This document shows, in pieces, positions 21,240 to 33,560 of a DNA stretch of 64,000 nucleotides; the first letter of the stretch is position 1; the number at the start of each line of letters is the position of its first letter. Source of the DNA: Vigna angularis (lineage: Eukaryota; Streptophyta; Magnoliopsida; Fabales; Fabaceae); contig NC_068971.1 in assembly GCF_016808095.1 (NCBI RefSeq), positions 21,936,501-22,000,500 of the forward strand, given 5' to 3'. The translations under genes were made by a program, and so were the position numbers. The notes under the pieces were generated by a model, which worked only from the letters and a program-made list of their open reading frames with translations, had not been told where the DNA came from and searched no databases.

Positions 21240-22850
21240 GGTGGTAATGAGGTAGAGTTCTACTTGTGTTAAAACTCAATTTTTAGGTAGTGAAAACTTG
21301 AGTTTGGAGTTCTGTATGCAAATGGTCAGTTTGGGAAGTCTTAGTAAGTCATTTGGGACTTGTTAGAGTCCCTAAGTTTCCTGGAATTGTGTCACAAATG
21401 GTAGCATTCAATTTGAGTCTCTAAGTTGAGTTTTTGGGTGAGATTTTGAGTCTACTTATTTAGATTGAGGTTAGAAGTGTTTAGCCAACATTAGTTAAGT
21501 ATATTTAGGTATATAACACAATCTAGGAGGGTTAGAAGTTGGAAAAAATAATTGAAATTGGTAAATTTGGTGTAGTTTGCGTAATTCTACAGATTTGGTG
21601 CTGTAGATTATGCAGATTTGTTGAGCGAGTTGAGTCGCTCAACGAGTGGTTATGGAGGTTGTCTCACTGTTTGGTGTTTCCCACAGTTGAGGTTTTGGAG
21701 CACTGTGAGTTTTATTCGAATAGTGAATGGGTGCACTCAGCGAGTGTTTGGGGGGTTTGGACCACTGTTCGGACTTTCGCACAATGAGTTTGGTTGTTGA
21801 GCGAGAGATTGGTATGTTACCATTTGGATTTTATTCGCTCAGGGAGTTGACTCACCGAGCGAGTGGGTTGGAGTCTGGAGGAACTGCCTATAGATTCGCA
21901 CAACGAGGTGGGTCGTTGTGCGAGAACACTCTCGAGTCGCTTAGCGAGGGTATGCGCTGAGCGACTGTTTCATGTCTTTGAGTACTCTTTCTTTTCTTGT
22001 TCTTGAATTGTTTGAAATATAAATTGAATTGTTGCGAATGAAGTATGATTATGTATGAGTTGTATGAGCAATAAAGTCATGAGTTAAGATTCAAAGTATG
22101 GTTTCAAAGTGGTGAAAGTAAGTTCCAAAGTGAATCCTCTTGGTGAGGTTCAAGTATGTTTAGAATGAATGCAGGAGCTCAGTCTTGGAGGTTATCTCGA
22201 AACTCCAATGGTCTTTCATTGTCACGTAAAGAGGATTGATCCATGTCGTGAGGAGCAACATGAGGTCTTAGTCTTGGAGGCTTCCACTATGCTCCAAGGC
22301 CCGGAACAAACTAATCTCGTGAGTGTGGTAGGGTGAAACCCATTGGCAATGATTTTGCAAAGTAGTAGAAGCCACCATGAGTGCACAACCCGCCATAGCT
22401 CGACAATCCTTCTAAGTCCGGACGGTCAAAGTTAGTGTAGTGTCATGCATCAAGTGTTTTTGTGATGGAATGTCTATGTATGATTGTATGATATGTAATT
22501 GATAAATAGTATGTTTGTTATTTTATTCCAACTAGCTTACCTTGTTGTTTGTGCTTGTATTTTGTATGTGTTGGTGTTCTTTCCTTTGCAATGATCATCC
22601 TGTGGGTGTGAGCAAAGGGAGATGACGTGTCCCTAGAGTAGGCTTTAGATGGTTGTGATGCGGCATCATAGTTTAGTTAGACTAGTATTGTATATAGTTT
22701 TGTATTAGTCAGGTTGTATATAAAGTGTAAATTTTATGGTTATTTTGGATGATTGTAAGTTTATACTTTATACTTTAGTTGGATAATTGTTCTTCGATAT
22801 GTGTGATAACTCTTTTATATAGTTTCTTGCTATATTTTTGGGATGTTACA
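21240..22850 (+). repeat. 5' LTR (supported part) of the Tekay-like element
   Basis: This is the part that aligns to the right repeat, from GTAATGAGGT(A/G)GAGTTC to the terminal GGGATGTTACA. It contains a cluster of GCTCA...CGAG quasi-palindromes at about 21615-21965. Sequence between 20552 and 21240 may also belong to the LTR, with the MITE inserted in it. Confidence 0.8.
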
Positions 22851-22925
22851 TTTTGGTACAGAGCAGTTTTTTCCTTAGGAATCTTGTAGGTTATGAGTGT
22901 ACTATGTTTGCGCTTGTGTGCTCAT

Positions 22926-24527
22926 GATTATGTCTAGTGGGTATCCTTTTTCTTTAAGTTGGACGGGTGGATTTTCTCTCATGCAGAAGATTACACCTAG
23001 GCCTCCTCCTCCTCCCCCACCCATTAATCTTGATGCGCCAGACTTGATGCGGATGATGGAGTTTGTGCTTAATGCTATGCAACAACATACGTTGCATTGA
23101 TTTAACAAAATACAGTGGCGTTGCAGCAGTTGGATGTTGCCAGTGTGTCAGCAGAGGCCTCTCATAAGCAGTATTTGGAGCTCATGAGTAGTGGCAGGGC
23201 TATAGCTGGACCTTCATCATCTTCTTCCGCTCAACCTCAAGAGTGGAGTCTTGAGAGTTTCTTGCAGCACCATCCAGTCAAGGTTAATGGCAAGGTAATC
23301 CCGGATGAAACAGATCAGTGGTTTAGGGATATGGAGCAGATTTATAATGCCAAGAGATGTTCAGACGAGAATAGATTGGCCTTCATAAAGTACTTATTAT
23401 TTGGGGAAACCAGTCATTGGTGGAGTAGCATGAGGATGCTATTGGAAGGAAGTGGTGCTCCTATTACTTGGGAGTTGTTGAAGAAGAAGTTCTACACGGA
23501 ATACTTTCCTGACAGTGTAAGGTTTGCTAAGGAGATTGAGTTTCTCCAGTTGGTTCAGGGGAGTATGTCAATTTCTGAGTATGCTGATCGATTCAAGCAT
23601 CTAATTAGGTTCCACACTTTGACTATGGATGAGGAGTGATAGTGTAGAAAGTTTGAGAATGGGTTGAGAGGTGTTATCAAGCTGCTGGTCAAAGGTTTAT
23701 GCATCAAAGAGTTCCCTACTTTGGTGGAGATGGAAAGAGTGATGGAGAAGACAAAGAAGGAAGTTTAGAGTCAGCCAGTGAGAGTTGGGGGATCATGTGG
23801 GTCCCGGGGTAGTTTCAGTTCTAGGAGGACTCCTTACTCTAGGCCTACTTCCTTTGGGTTTAAGGGTTCCTCCTCTCAGTCTTCAGTGCCGTCAGGGCAA
23901 TCTAGCAAGTTGGGGAGTGTATGATGTTACATTTGTGGAGGGCCACATTTCTTGTCAATTTGCTCTCGGATGTCTGGATATAGGAGGTGCAATATTTGCC
24001 GAGCTGAGGGTCATTATGCCAGAGATTGTCCTATAATTAGGAGGACGGGTCATCAGTCACACCAGGCTGGGAGATATGTGCAGAGAGGCGGTTCCAGACC
24101 GCAAGCATCAGGCCGTGTGTACGCTTTATCGGGTTTTGAGGCAACTAGTTCAGGTAATCTCATCATTAGTAGTTGCTTGCTGTTTGGTAAACCTTGTGTG
24201 GTATTGTTTGATTCGGAGGCGACACATTCCTTTATATCAGAGGCATGTGTTGAGAAGTTGGGACTGTTTGTAGGAGAGCTATAGTTTAATGTGGTGGTGT
24301 CTACACCAGCATCTGGGTTGGTCAGGACATCCTTAGTGTGTGCTAGATGTCCTGTTAGTGTTGAGGGACGTCAGTTTAAGGTAAACCTCATTTGTTTACC
24401 TCTACAAGGGTTAGAGGTGATCCTAGGAATGTATTGGCTATCTTCCAATCACATTCTCATAGATTGCGGTGAGAAGAAGTTGGTGTTTTATGAGGAATAT
24501 GAGGTAATGTTTTTGTCTTTTGGGTAG
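22926..24527 (+). pseudogene. Tekay-like gag-protease fragment with stops and frameshifts
   Basis: The broken frames encode a proline-rich N-terminal stretch (near 23000), then a retrotransposon gag domain over 23115-23760 (WSLESFLQHHP, TDQWFRDMEQIY, then FLQLVQGSMSISEYADRF). A CCHC zinc knuckle of CxxCxxxxHxxxxC form lies at about 23987-24030. The aspartic protease region has the active-site triplet altered from DSG to DSE (about 24210). The block ILGMYWLSSNHILIDC ends the protease. Stops at 23637-23642, 24282 and elsewhere make it a pseudogene. Sequence ends at the LTR junction before RT. Confidence 0.85.
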
Positions 24528-24617
24528 TTGAAGCAGGATATGAAGGAAGGAGCTTGTTGTTTCCTGGTGTTGTCTCATTTGAAAGTTGAGCAGAGTGGGC
24601 ATAGTATATCACTCAGT

Positions 24618-26265
24618 TGTAATGAGGTGGAGTTCTACTTGTGTTAGAACTCAATTTGGAGGAAGTGAGGTAGTGAAAACTTGAGTTTGGAGTTCTGTAT
24701 GCAAATGGTCAATTTGGGAAGTCTTGGTAAGTTGTTTGGGACTTGTTAGAGTCCCTAAATTGCTTGGAATTGTGTCACAAATGGTAGTATTCAGTTTGAG
24801 TCTCTAAGATGATTTTTTGTAAGTTTTTGGGTGAGATTTTGAGTCTACTTGTTTAGATTGAGGTTAGAAGTGTTTAGACACCATTTATTAAGTATATTTA
24901 GGTATATAACACAATCTAGGAGGGTTAGATGTTGAGAAAAATAGTTGGAATTGGTAAAATTGGTGTAGTTTGCGTAATTCTGCAGATTTGGTGCTGCAGA
25001 TTATGCAGACTCGTTGAGTGAGTGAAGTCGCTCAACGAGTGGTTGTGGAGGTTGACTCACTGTTTGGGTGTTTCGCACAACGAGAAGGTGCGTTGAATGA
25101 TTGGTTGAGGTTTGGGAGCACTATGAGTTTTATTCAAATAACGAATGGGTGCGCTAAGCGAGTGTATGGGGGTCTGGACCACTGTTTGGACTTTCGCACA
25201 ACGAGTTGGGCCGCTGAGCGAGAGATTTGGGGTTTGTTACCATTGGGAGTTTTATTCGCTCCACGAGTTGGGTCACTGAGTGAGTGGGTTGGAGTTTGGA
25301 GGCACTATCTGTAGATTCGCACATCAAGCTGGGTCGCTGTATGAGAACACTCTGGAATCGCTTAACGAGGGTATGCGCTGAGTGACTGGTTCAGGTCTTT
25401 GAGTACTCTTTCTTTTCTTGTTCTTGATTAGTTTGAAATATAAATTGAATTTATTGTGAATGAAGTATGATTATGTATGAGTTGTATGAGCAATAAAGTC
25501 ATGCGTTAAGATTCAAAGTATGGTTTCAAAGTGGTGAAAGTAAGTTCCAAAGTGAATTCTCTTGGTGAGGTTCAATTATATTTAGAATGAGTGCAAGAGC
25601 TTAGTCTTGGGGGTTATTCTGAAACTCCAATGGTTTTTCATTGTCACGTAGAGAGGATTGATCCATGTCGTGAGGAGTAGTAGGTGGTCTTTGTCTTGGA
25701 GGCTTCCACTATGCTCCAAGACCCGGAACAAACTAACCTCGTGAGTGTGGTAGGGTGAAACCCATTGGCAATGACTTTGCAAAGCAGTAAAGCCACCACG
25801 AGTGCACAACCCGCCATAGCTCGACAATCCTTCTAAGTCCTGACAGTCAAAGTCAGTGTAGTGTCATGCATAAAGTGTTTTTGTGATGGAATGTCTATGT
25901 ATGATATGTAATTGAAAAATAGTATGTTTGTTTTTTATTCCAACTAGCTTACCCTGTTGTTTGTGCTTGTATTTTGTATGTGTTGGTGTTCTTTCCTTTG
26001 CAATAATCATCATGTGGGTGTGAGCAGAGGGAGATGAGGTGTCCCTAGAGCAGACTTTGGATGGTGGTGATGCGGCAACATAATTTAGTTAGACTAGTAT
26101 TGTATATAGTTTTGTATTAGACAGGTTGTATATAAAGTGTAAATTTTATGGTTATTTTGGATGACTATAAGTTTATACTTTATACTTTAGTTGAATAACT
26201 CTTCTACCATATTAGATATGTAATAACTCTTCTATATAATTTCTTGCTATATTTTTGGGATGTAA
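24618..26265 (+). repeat. 3' LTR (5'-truncated) of the Tekay-like element
   Basis: It aligns colinearly to 21240-22850 with scattered substitutions and small indels. It ends GGGATGTAA instead of GGGATGTTACA, so the extreme 3' end is also altered. The GCTCA/CGAG quasi-palindrome cluster recurs at about 25005-25385. Confidence 0.85.
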
Positions 26266-27788
26266 GAAAAATGAGAAAAAAGTCTTAAAATTTTAAATTG
26301 AAATTAAAAAAATGTAAGAGAAAATCATTTATAGGGACAAGAAAATATATAAAACAAAATATTAAATAGTTAAAATTTAAAATTTTATTTTATATATTAA
26401 ATATGATTTAGATTTTTAACCTTTTTTTCCCAAAAGCATCCCTACTAGATATAAAAGTGAAGCTTACAAATACATAATTTATAATTGTATAAAATTTTAA
26501 CAAATACAAGAGCAATAGAAGTAGGTGGGGTTTTAGATAATTTGTCGATCAACGTTTGTAAGAGAAAAAAAAATTCTTTTAATAAATTAAAAATACACAA
26601 ATTAAAGAATTCAAAAACTATATTAAAACTTATATAGAAGTTAATTCATGAAAAAATTATCTATTTTATTTTATTTTTATCCCTTAAAAGTATTTGTAAA
26701 AAATATTTACTATATTTTAGAAAGAATAGAAGAAAGTTCTTTTTTGTTGACAAAAACAGTCCAAGAAATTTCATAAAATTCTACGAGAAATACTCCATCA
26801 TATAATACCAACTATGTTTAATATCCTTTGAAAAAAATTCCTTATGGAAAGTAACAATTAGGACGTCAAAAGCATCCGTACATAATGGATAGAAAAAACA
26901 TATTGTAAATAGATTTTGATGAATAACAAGTATACATATTTTTAATATTTACATCTTAACTTAGATAGGTATGGATATAATAATTTATTTATATGTGGAT
27001 ATTTGTATTCGTAAGAAAAAACTAATGATGTTAGCTGTGTAGAATTAAATAAAAAAAATGAAAGTTTGGGAGAAAAAAAATAAAAATAAATCAAAGTTTA
27101 AGAAAAAACAAAATTTAAATTCGTATAATAATTTATAGATTAAAAACATATTTAATTTTTTATAAAATGAAATTCAATTAATAAAAATTATATTTATCAC
27201 CTTAACCTTTTATTATTTAAATATTCTAATATCACTTTTTTAAAAACTATCACATTTCTTTTAAGTTCTCACATTTTCAATTTATAAATAAAAATAATAT
27301 TTTATATGTTAAAAAATAAACAAATTATTATAAAATTCAATTTATAAAATATATATTTTTTATCGTAAAAGATCTTTATAAATTGTAATATAAGAATTTT
27401 GTTTTCAGAAAAATAAATTAATTGAGAATGAATGGTTGTTTATTTATTCCCAACTACATTTCCCAGATTCAATATTTTTTTATAAAGACATCCACGCCAA
27501 ACGCGACCTTATTGGTTACCACTCACTCACCCTTTTCTTCTATCTGCGACCCCATTGAGACTTGATAGACTCTCACAACTCCCAAATTCCAAAGCCAATT
27601 TTTCTCTTTTTGTTTTGTTTTCTTTTTGAGGGGTGAAATTTGCAATCTCCAAGAAGCAGTGTTCTTATTCTCTTTCTATCAAATTCACAGGGGTTTGATT
27701 CTCTGGAACCGTTTCACAATTTGGGTTCGTGCACCTTCAGCAAGTGTTTGTGTTTAGGTTTAGGTTTCATTTGGAACAAACGCAAAGG
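26266..27788. other. AT-rich intergenic DNA and SAM-gene promoter/5' UTR
   Basis: Strongly AT-rich up to about 27470, then composition shifts to a pyrimidine-rich leader (TTCTCTTTTTGTTTTG near 27600), as expected for a plant 5' UTR upstream of the ATG at 27789. No other gene or repeat recognised. Confidence 0.55.
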
Positions 27789-30700
27789 ATGTATGCTGAT
27801 CGGGTTGAGACTGGAACTCGGAGGTCAGTGAAAGAACGTCTTGATGGGAATTTCCTCACCGATTCTACTCGCCAACACAAAGTCACCGGAAAGAGGTTAT
27901 TGTGTTGCTATTATTGTTGTTGTTATTATTATTAATGCATGTAGATTATTTATATTTCCACTGTAGAAAAAAAAAATATGAATTTGTTGATGTATTTGGT
28001 GTTGCATTCTGCATTTTTTGATGGTGTGGAATGACTTTGTGCTGCCTTGATCTTGGTGTGATGGTTGTGAGGGCTTTTGCTTATCTTTTTGAATATCCCT
28101 GTCTAGTGGTGGCAAGGGATTGGAGTGATAAGGGTTCATGAGTTAGGTCAGTGAAGGTGTTTGGAGAACTGCTTTGTCTTTTTGTGATCTTCTATATGGG
28201 AATTGAGCAATTGGGGAAATGGCTTGGCCTGGAGCAGGGAGGAGTTCCTTGAGAGGTGAAACTGTCGTAAATACTTATCCGAGGTGGGGGCTTATGATGA
28301 TGCAGTGGCTGTTATTGAGGATTGATTTTAATTTTCAATCAGAGGATTACTGTATTCTCATTGTCTGATTGGTTTAGAGCCTCTTTGATTATATAAGATG
28401 TTTGGGTATTTGTTTGGAATTGTTCGTTCAGTGTTTTGGTGTTGTGACATGTGATTTATACTTTGAATGTGGAGTTTTGGTGATGGTCTGTAGATATTTT
28501 GTGCCCTTCGTGTTTAGTATGCTGGTGGGAGGCAGGGGAGAGGGGTATAATTTTTAGGGTTTTTACTGGTGCTTCACAATGAGTGACTGTCTTAATTGCT
28601 ATTTTACTCGTTGAATTGTTTGATTTCATGAGGTGGGATAGGTAGATTAATCCTGATCTTTGAGCTAAGGCCCTGCTTAGACCTGGGCAACCTTGTTAAT
28701 GAGGGAAACCTTGTAGGAGCAATGCTCATTCGTTGGTTGGGTTATTTCTGATTTATTTGTATTCATTATGTTCTACTTGATTGTTTAGCACTGTGGACGT
28801 TCTATGTTGCAAACTTAAATGCTTATTTAAACTAAAGACTTGGTGATGTATCCAAATCATGATTTTTGCAGGCAGAGGCAAGATGACAAGTGGAAACATG
28901 ATCTCTATGACGATGATGAACCCCAGCTCTATAGTATGGATTGATTATGTTATTCTCATATGCAAGTATAAGTTGCTGCTCTTGTTGGATGCCGATAGTT
29001 GATTTTATGGGTTTTGACTGTGTGTTAATGACTTGTGAAGATCGCAAGGTCACTGCTCAAGATCTTCGTTTGAAGCTTCAAAAGAAAGGCCTGCATCCTG
29101 GAGGTCAAACTGGAAAGAGTTCTGTTCCTGTTGAGAGGGATCTCCGTGAAAAGCTATCAGGGACAATGACTCCACAACCTAAAAACTATGATCCACCAAA
29201 GCCCAAAGTGACTGCTAAACCAAGCAGTAAAAGTATAGATGTTGAGACCCCTTCAGTACATGTCAAAAGATCAGCTAACCCAACTCCTAAAAAGGTGTCC
29301 CGAAAGGTATATTGTTGACATATCTTTCTTTGTTGTTCAATCAAGATTTCCTAGAATGGTCTTGCAGGGATATTGGTTGTAGTGTTTGTCATGTTCTGTT
29401 ACCCTGTTCCCTCTACATTCAGCATTTCATTGGCTGTTAAACTAGTGATAATCTTCTTAAAACAATGACAATGATTGCCTTGGTAATTTTATTTAATTTA
29501 CTATTATGATGTATCAGATTCATTGGCTTCTTTATATTAGTGAGCTAACCTTAATTTTAAGGTGTTTTATTAGAGTGATGACCAAGGACTGTATTTTTGT
29601 TCATGTAATTTCACTAGACTGATATTACGTTAGCCACTTTCATGCTGTCTAATATAACAGTATAAAAAATGGATATGTGATTCTCTGCTTGTGCCCTATA
29701 TGGGTTGAATTCATCCCATTACACTTGAAGTTAGCCAGTAGAGACTAGAATTTTTTCTTGCATTGTATTATGTTAGTAATACTATTATTTTATACTGATT
29801 TTTTGCAAAATATGCTGTTACCTGTGCATATGATAAAAGTCAAGCTGTAAAGCTGGGATGGGAGGGCAATAATTGTATCATAGATTTTGTGCTATGTTGA
29901 AAGATTATGTAATATTGAAAACTCAGACGCAATTAGTAGTTAAATGTAGTTAACTTAAATTCTTAATAGGACGGATTTGTGAAAAAGCATTAGAAATTCA
30001 AATATTTAACATAGGATTAGATGCAGGGCAAAAATTGTTAAATATAATTCAATGTTTAATAGCTGTTTAGGCTGTTGTAGCTTTCAGTACTGTTTATTAG
30101 TGTGCAGTAGGATTAACAGTAACCTGTCATTTAATTATGAATTATGATCCACCCTCAATATCCTGAATTAGATGATTATTTAATGAATAAACTATAAATA
30201 AATAGAATAAGGACTTGGGTCTTGGAATTTGTCAAAGACTAACTACTGAAAGCTTAACTTGTTAGGTATGGCTATGAATGGTTTTACATATAGCATGCCT
30301 TCTTATGCAAGAGCTCTTTGGTTATGAACTGCAAATGATGCAAATGTGCTCTTTACCATCCAAGGCCAACTTTTAAAATGTTTGTTGGAGATTGTGGCCC
30401 AATGATGGTTATATGTCTATTTTCCGCCTCCTACTTATCTCTGTTGGGATGTGACACTACTGGGAGGCTGGAAATAGTTTTAAGAACTAAACATTTGTTA
30501 TTATGATACTGAAAGTGAAAGTAGATGACGCATTTTTGTTTGTGATCCGAACCTGATTGATTATTGAGATAAAAACAATGGAGACACCAGGATTGTAATA
30601 ATCCCTGGATGTAAGTTTCTTTTAAAATATTTAATCCTTTAATTTTTTTCCTAGTTTTCTTTTTTTATCTCTGTTTTTATTATATTATCTTCTTAAATAG

Positions 30701-31421
30701 ATGAAACTGTCCCACATTTTATTCACACGTACAAAATAATTATGTGAAATGAGCCGTTGTTTTTCCCAGAATTTTCCGTGCTAGGCAATGTGTTTCTTTA
30801 CTTGTGGAAAAAACTAAATTCAGTATAACCCTGCTTCTTGCTTGACAGGCTGACTCATCACTGGATGAATTTTTGCTGTCACTGGGTCTCGAAAAGTATC
30901 TCATAAGTTTTCAGGCTGAGGAAGTATGTCGTATATCTGTTATCTCGCCTTTATCGAAATCCATGTTCCTTCATCTTAGTTTTTAGAGAAATAGTAATTG
31001 TGAATTTTTCTTCAGAAGGTTGCAGAGGGAAATGATTTATTCAAAATAAGCCAATCTAAATATGTAGTTACATTTAGACTAGAATTAAATACGATAGCTG
31101 GATTTTAATTGCACATTAGAGAGTTGAAGTTCAAAATTTATGACAGAAAGCTATTTCTTCAGGTTGATATGACTGCACTCAATCATATGACTGATGAGGA
31201 TCTGAAGGCCATGGGTATACCAATGGTACGTATAATCGAGGAGCGTGGATTCCTCACTCCCACAAATTCCTAAATTCTTATTTATCTCAAGTCAACCCTT
31301 CTCTAGTTTTGATGTAGCCATTATTAACATTTTCTGCTTTTCTTAATTCGATTCTGATATGCTTTGTTGATTTCAGGGACCAAGAAAGAAGATACTTTTA
31401 GCCTTGGAGGCAAAAGGCTGA
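27789..31421 (+). CDS. SAM (sterile alpha motif) domain protein, 6 exons
   Basis: Exons 27789-27895, 28872-28933, 29041-29306, 30849-30923, 31163-31225 and 31377-31421 join in phase at GT-AG borders into 618 nt, 205 residues plus stop. The N-terminal 145 residues are basic and polar, probably disordered, including a DDKWKHDLYDDDE patch and a K/P-rich linker; the stretch VTAQDLRLKLQKKG is typical of this plant family. Residues about 146-204 form one SAM domain (DEFLLSLGLEKYLISFQ, ALNHMTDEDLKAMGI, GPRKKILLAL). SAM domains mediate protein-protein, sometimes RNA, binding; the role here is unknown. An Arabidopsis counterpart next to PIG-S (At3g07170, from memory) suggests conserved gene order. ATG at 27789 is preceded by no ATG in frame. 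Confidence 0.92.
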
Positions 31422-32849
31422 CATCTTGGTCGTGTATTTGTATACCCTTGTTATAACTTACTGCACATTAAAAGGCTTATAATTATGTTTATACTTTGAA
31501 CCTGGTCAAGCTTGCTTGTAATTTTTTAGAAATCCTTTTGGTGCTTCTATTGCCATTTCAATCTTCTTTCTTCCCATGCGTTGCTGAAAGTGGCCTAAAC
31601 AAGCTATTGACATTTAAAAGTAGGAAATCATGAAGATTAATTGATAAGAGTTTTTTTGTTTAGCTGGAGGGACCTGGTTTGATGGGTGATGGTGATGGTG
31701 GATGCTTTGTAAAATGAAGTTTGCCTGTTTTCCTTTTTTACTTTGAAACCAAACATGCTTTTCCTTTTTAATGTATTCCCTTTATGATTTTGAATGTCTA
31801 TACAATTTGAGTGTTTGCAAATTCATGCGTACTGTGGATCAATTTCAATGCTGACAATGCTAAATAAACTAGCTCAAGTGCCAAATTTCCTGTGCATCCT
31901 GTGTAGGCCTGTATAGTCTACATAACTTACATAAATTTAAGTTGCAAAAAATAAATATATGTTTTTAATATTAAATGAAAATACATATATTTCGTGATGT
32001 AATAATAGTGATTTGTAATACATAGGTATATAGAAATATAAGAATTATTAATTAAATATTCAAATAAATGTGTGAATCTAATCATTATAATTAATAATGA
32101 TTATAATTTCAGTAAAAACTATTTATAATCACAACTAAAAAAAATTCAAAATGTATAATTATTTTTATTATTATTTTGTTTTGGAAAAATGTTTTATTGA
32201 TTAAATATAAACTATATATTTTCTTCTTTAGAAATAATACATTATACTTGCTAATTCAAACAAAAAAATATAATTCAAATTTAAAAAAAAAATAACGAAC
32301 ATGAGTTGATATTAAAATATTCCATTGTACTACTATCTAGAACTAAGGTTGTCGTATGCAAATGTAAAAGAAAAAATCTAGTTTAGTTCGTTGGCAAAAG
32401 GGTTTTCTGACACGTGTTGAATTTTTACTAAACAAAGTTCACGTTTTATCTCATAAATTCTTCCAAAATTTTCATTTAGTTCTAATTCTTAAATAATATA
32501 CTTTTATTTTAATATTAGTAATAATAATTTATAGCAATTAATGTTATAGAGTATATAGATAACGAAACGCATACTTACTATATTTCTTCAACAAATTGAA
32601 AAGGATATTGTAACAATCGTAAACAAAATTAATGTTTTCACATAATCCGTTGCCAAAAAAATAAAGAAACATGAAATTCTTATTTTGTTTTGACTTAAAT
32701 TCAAATTTATTAGTAAAATACATATTTTAACTTATATACATATTTTAATTATATCTAATAGTTTAAAATAATTATATTAAAATTAATTTTAATGGCTTAA
32801 AACAAATTTACTTAAGTATAAAGAAACATCTCGATGTTTACAAATTCAA

Positions 32850-32900
<51 letters not shown>

Positions 32901-33560
32901 TATAATTTGATATTTGAATAGTATTTAAATAAGTGATCCCATTTAATATTATTTTATAATAAAATAAACTATGAAATTATTCAAATTAATTATATTTGAA
33001 TTTAATTAATATAAAAATTGCAGTTTAATGATAACATCACTAACGTTTTTAATATTGTTGAAGCATTACTTATTCATATTAAACAAATGCAAGCAATGGT
33101 AGGAATAAATGGTGGTTTGACTTAGTGAGAGATGGAAAAGGAAAGTTTCATAGAAAACTAGCATTTATGGTTTCAAATATCACAAATGGAAAAAGTAACG
33201 CTGTAGTTAAAAATGTAACCAAAGTATATAATTTACTTTCAATAGTTACATCTTATCACACGCTGATAGATAAATGTATGTGCAGTACATACACAATAAA
33301 TGTATTAACAAATAATCAAAACACATCTGTGTATAGATATTATACATAACTCCATTTACGTAACAACACAGAAGAATCTGTGTATGTTAAAAGTAATTAA
33401 TATTAGAAAACTGAATTTTCCTGCCATTGTCAAAATCATCCTATATATATTTTGCCAAATTTCAATTTACTAACCAATAAACAAAAAACTGTGTATTAGT
33501 GACTAAAAATCTTGGTTGGTGTTGAATATACAAGGTAGTTGATCAGTGATATTTTGTGGA
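31422..33560. other. Intergenic DNA between SAM and BAHD genes
   Basis: The first part is presumably the SAM-gene 3' UTR. The rest is AT-rich, with a TA microsatellite at 32853-32897. The short open frame 33125-33349 has no domain and was not called. The last 100 bp contain TATATATATT (33442-33451), a possible TATA box for the BAHD gene. Confidence 0.55.
32853..32897. repeat. (TA)n microsatellite
   Basis: An uninterrupted TA run of about 42 bp in intergenic DNA. Confidence 0.95.

Larger units (their letters stand above)
21240..26265 (+). mobile_element. Truncated Tekay/Del-like Ty3/gypsy element
   Basis: Two long direct repeats (about 21240-22850 and 24618-26265) flank a gag-protease fragment. 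The left LTR ends GGGATGTTACA and is followed by TTTTGGTACAGAGC, close to the initiator-tRNA-Met primer site. The left LTR may extend upstream to about 20552; the right copy starts part-way in because a deletion joins the end of protease directly to LTR sequence at about 24618. RT, RNase H and integrase are lost. The LTRs differ at many positions, so the element is much older than the chromovirus in PIG-S. Outer borders and a target duplication could not be fixed. Confidence 0.85.

Noticed and set aside
33125..33349. 74-residue open frame upstream of the BAHD gene
   Set aside because: AT-rich, no recognisable domain, no promoter or splice context.
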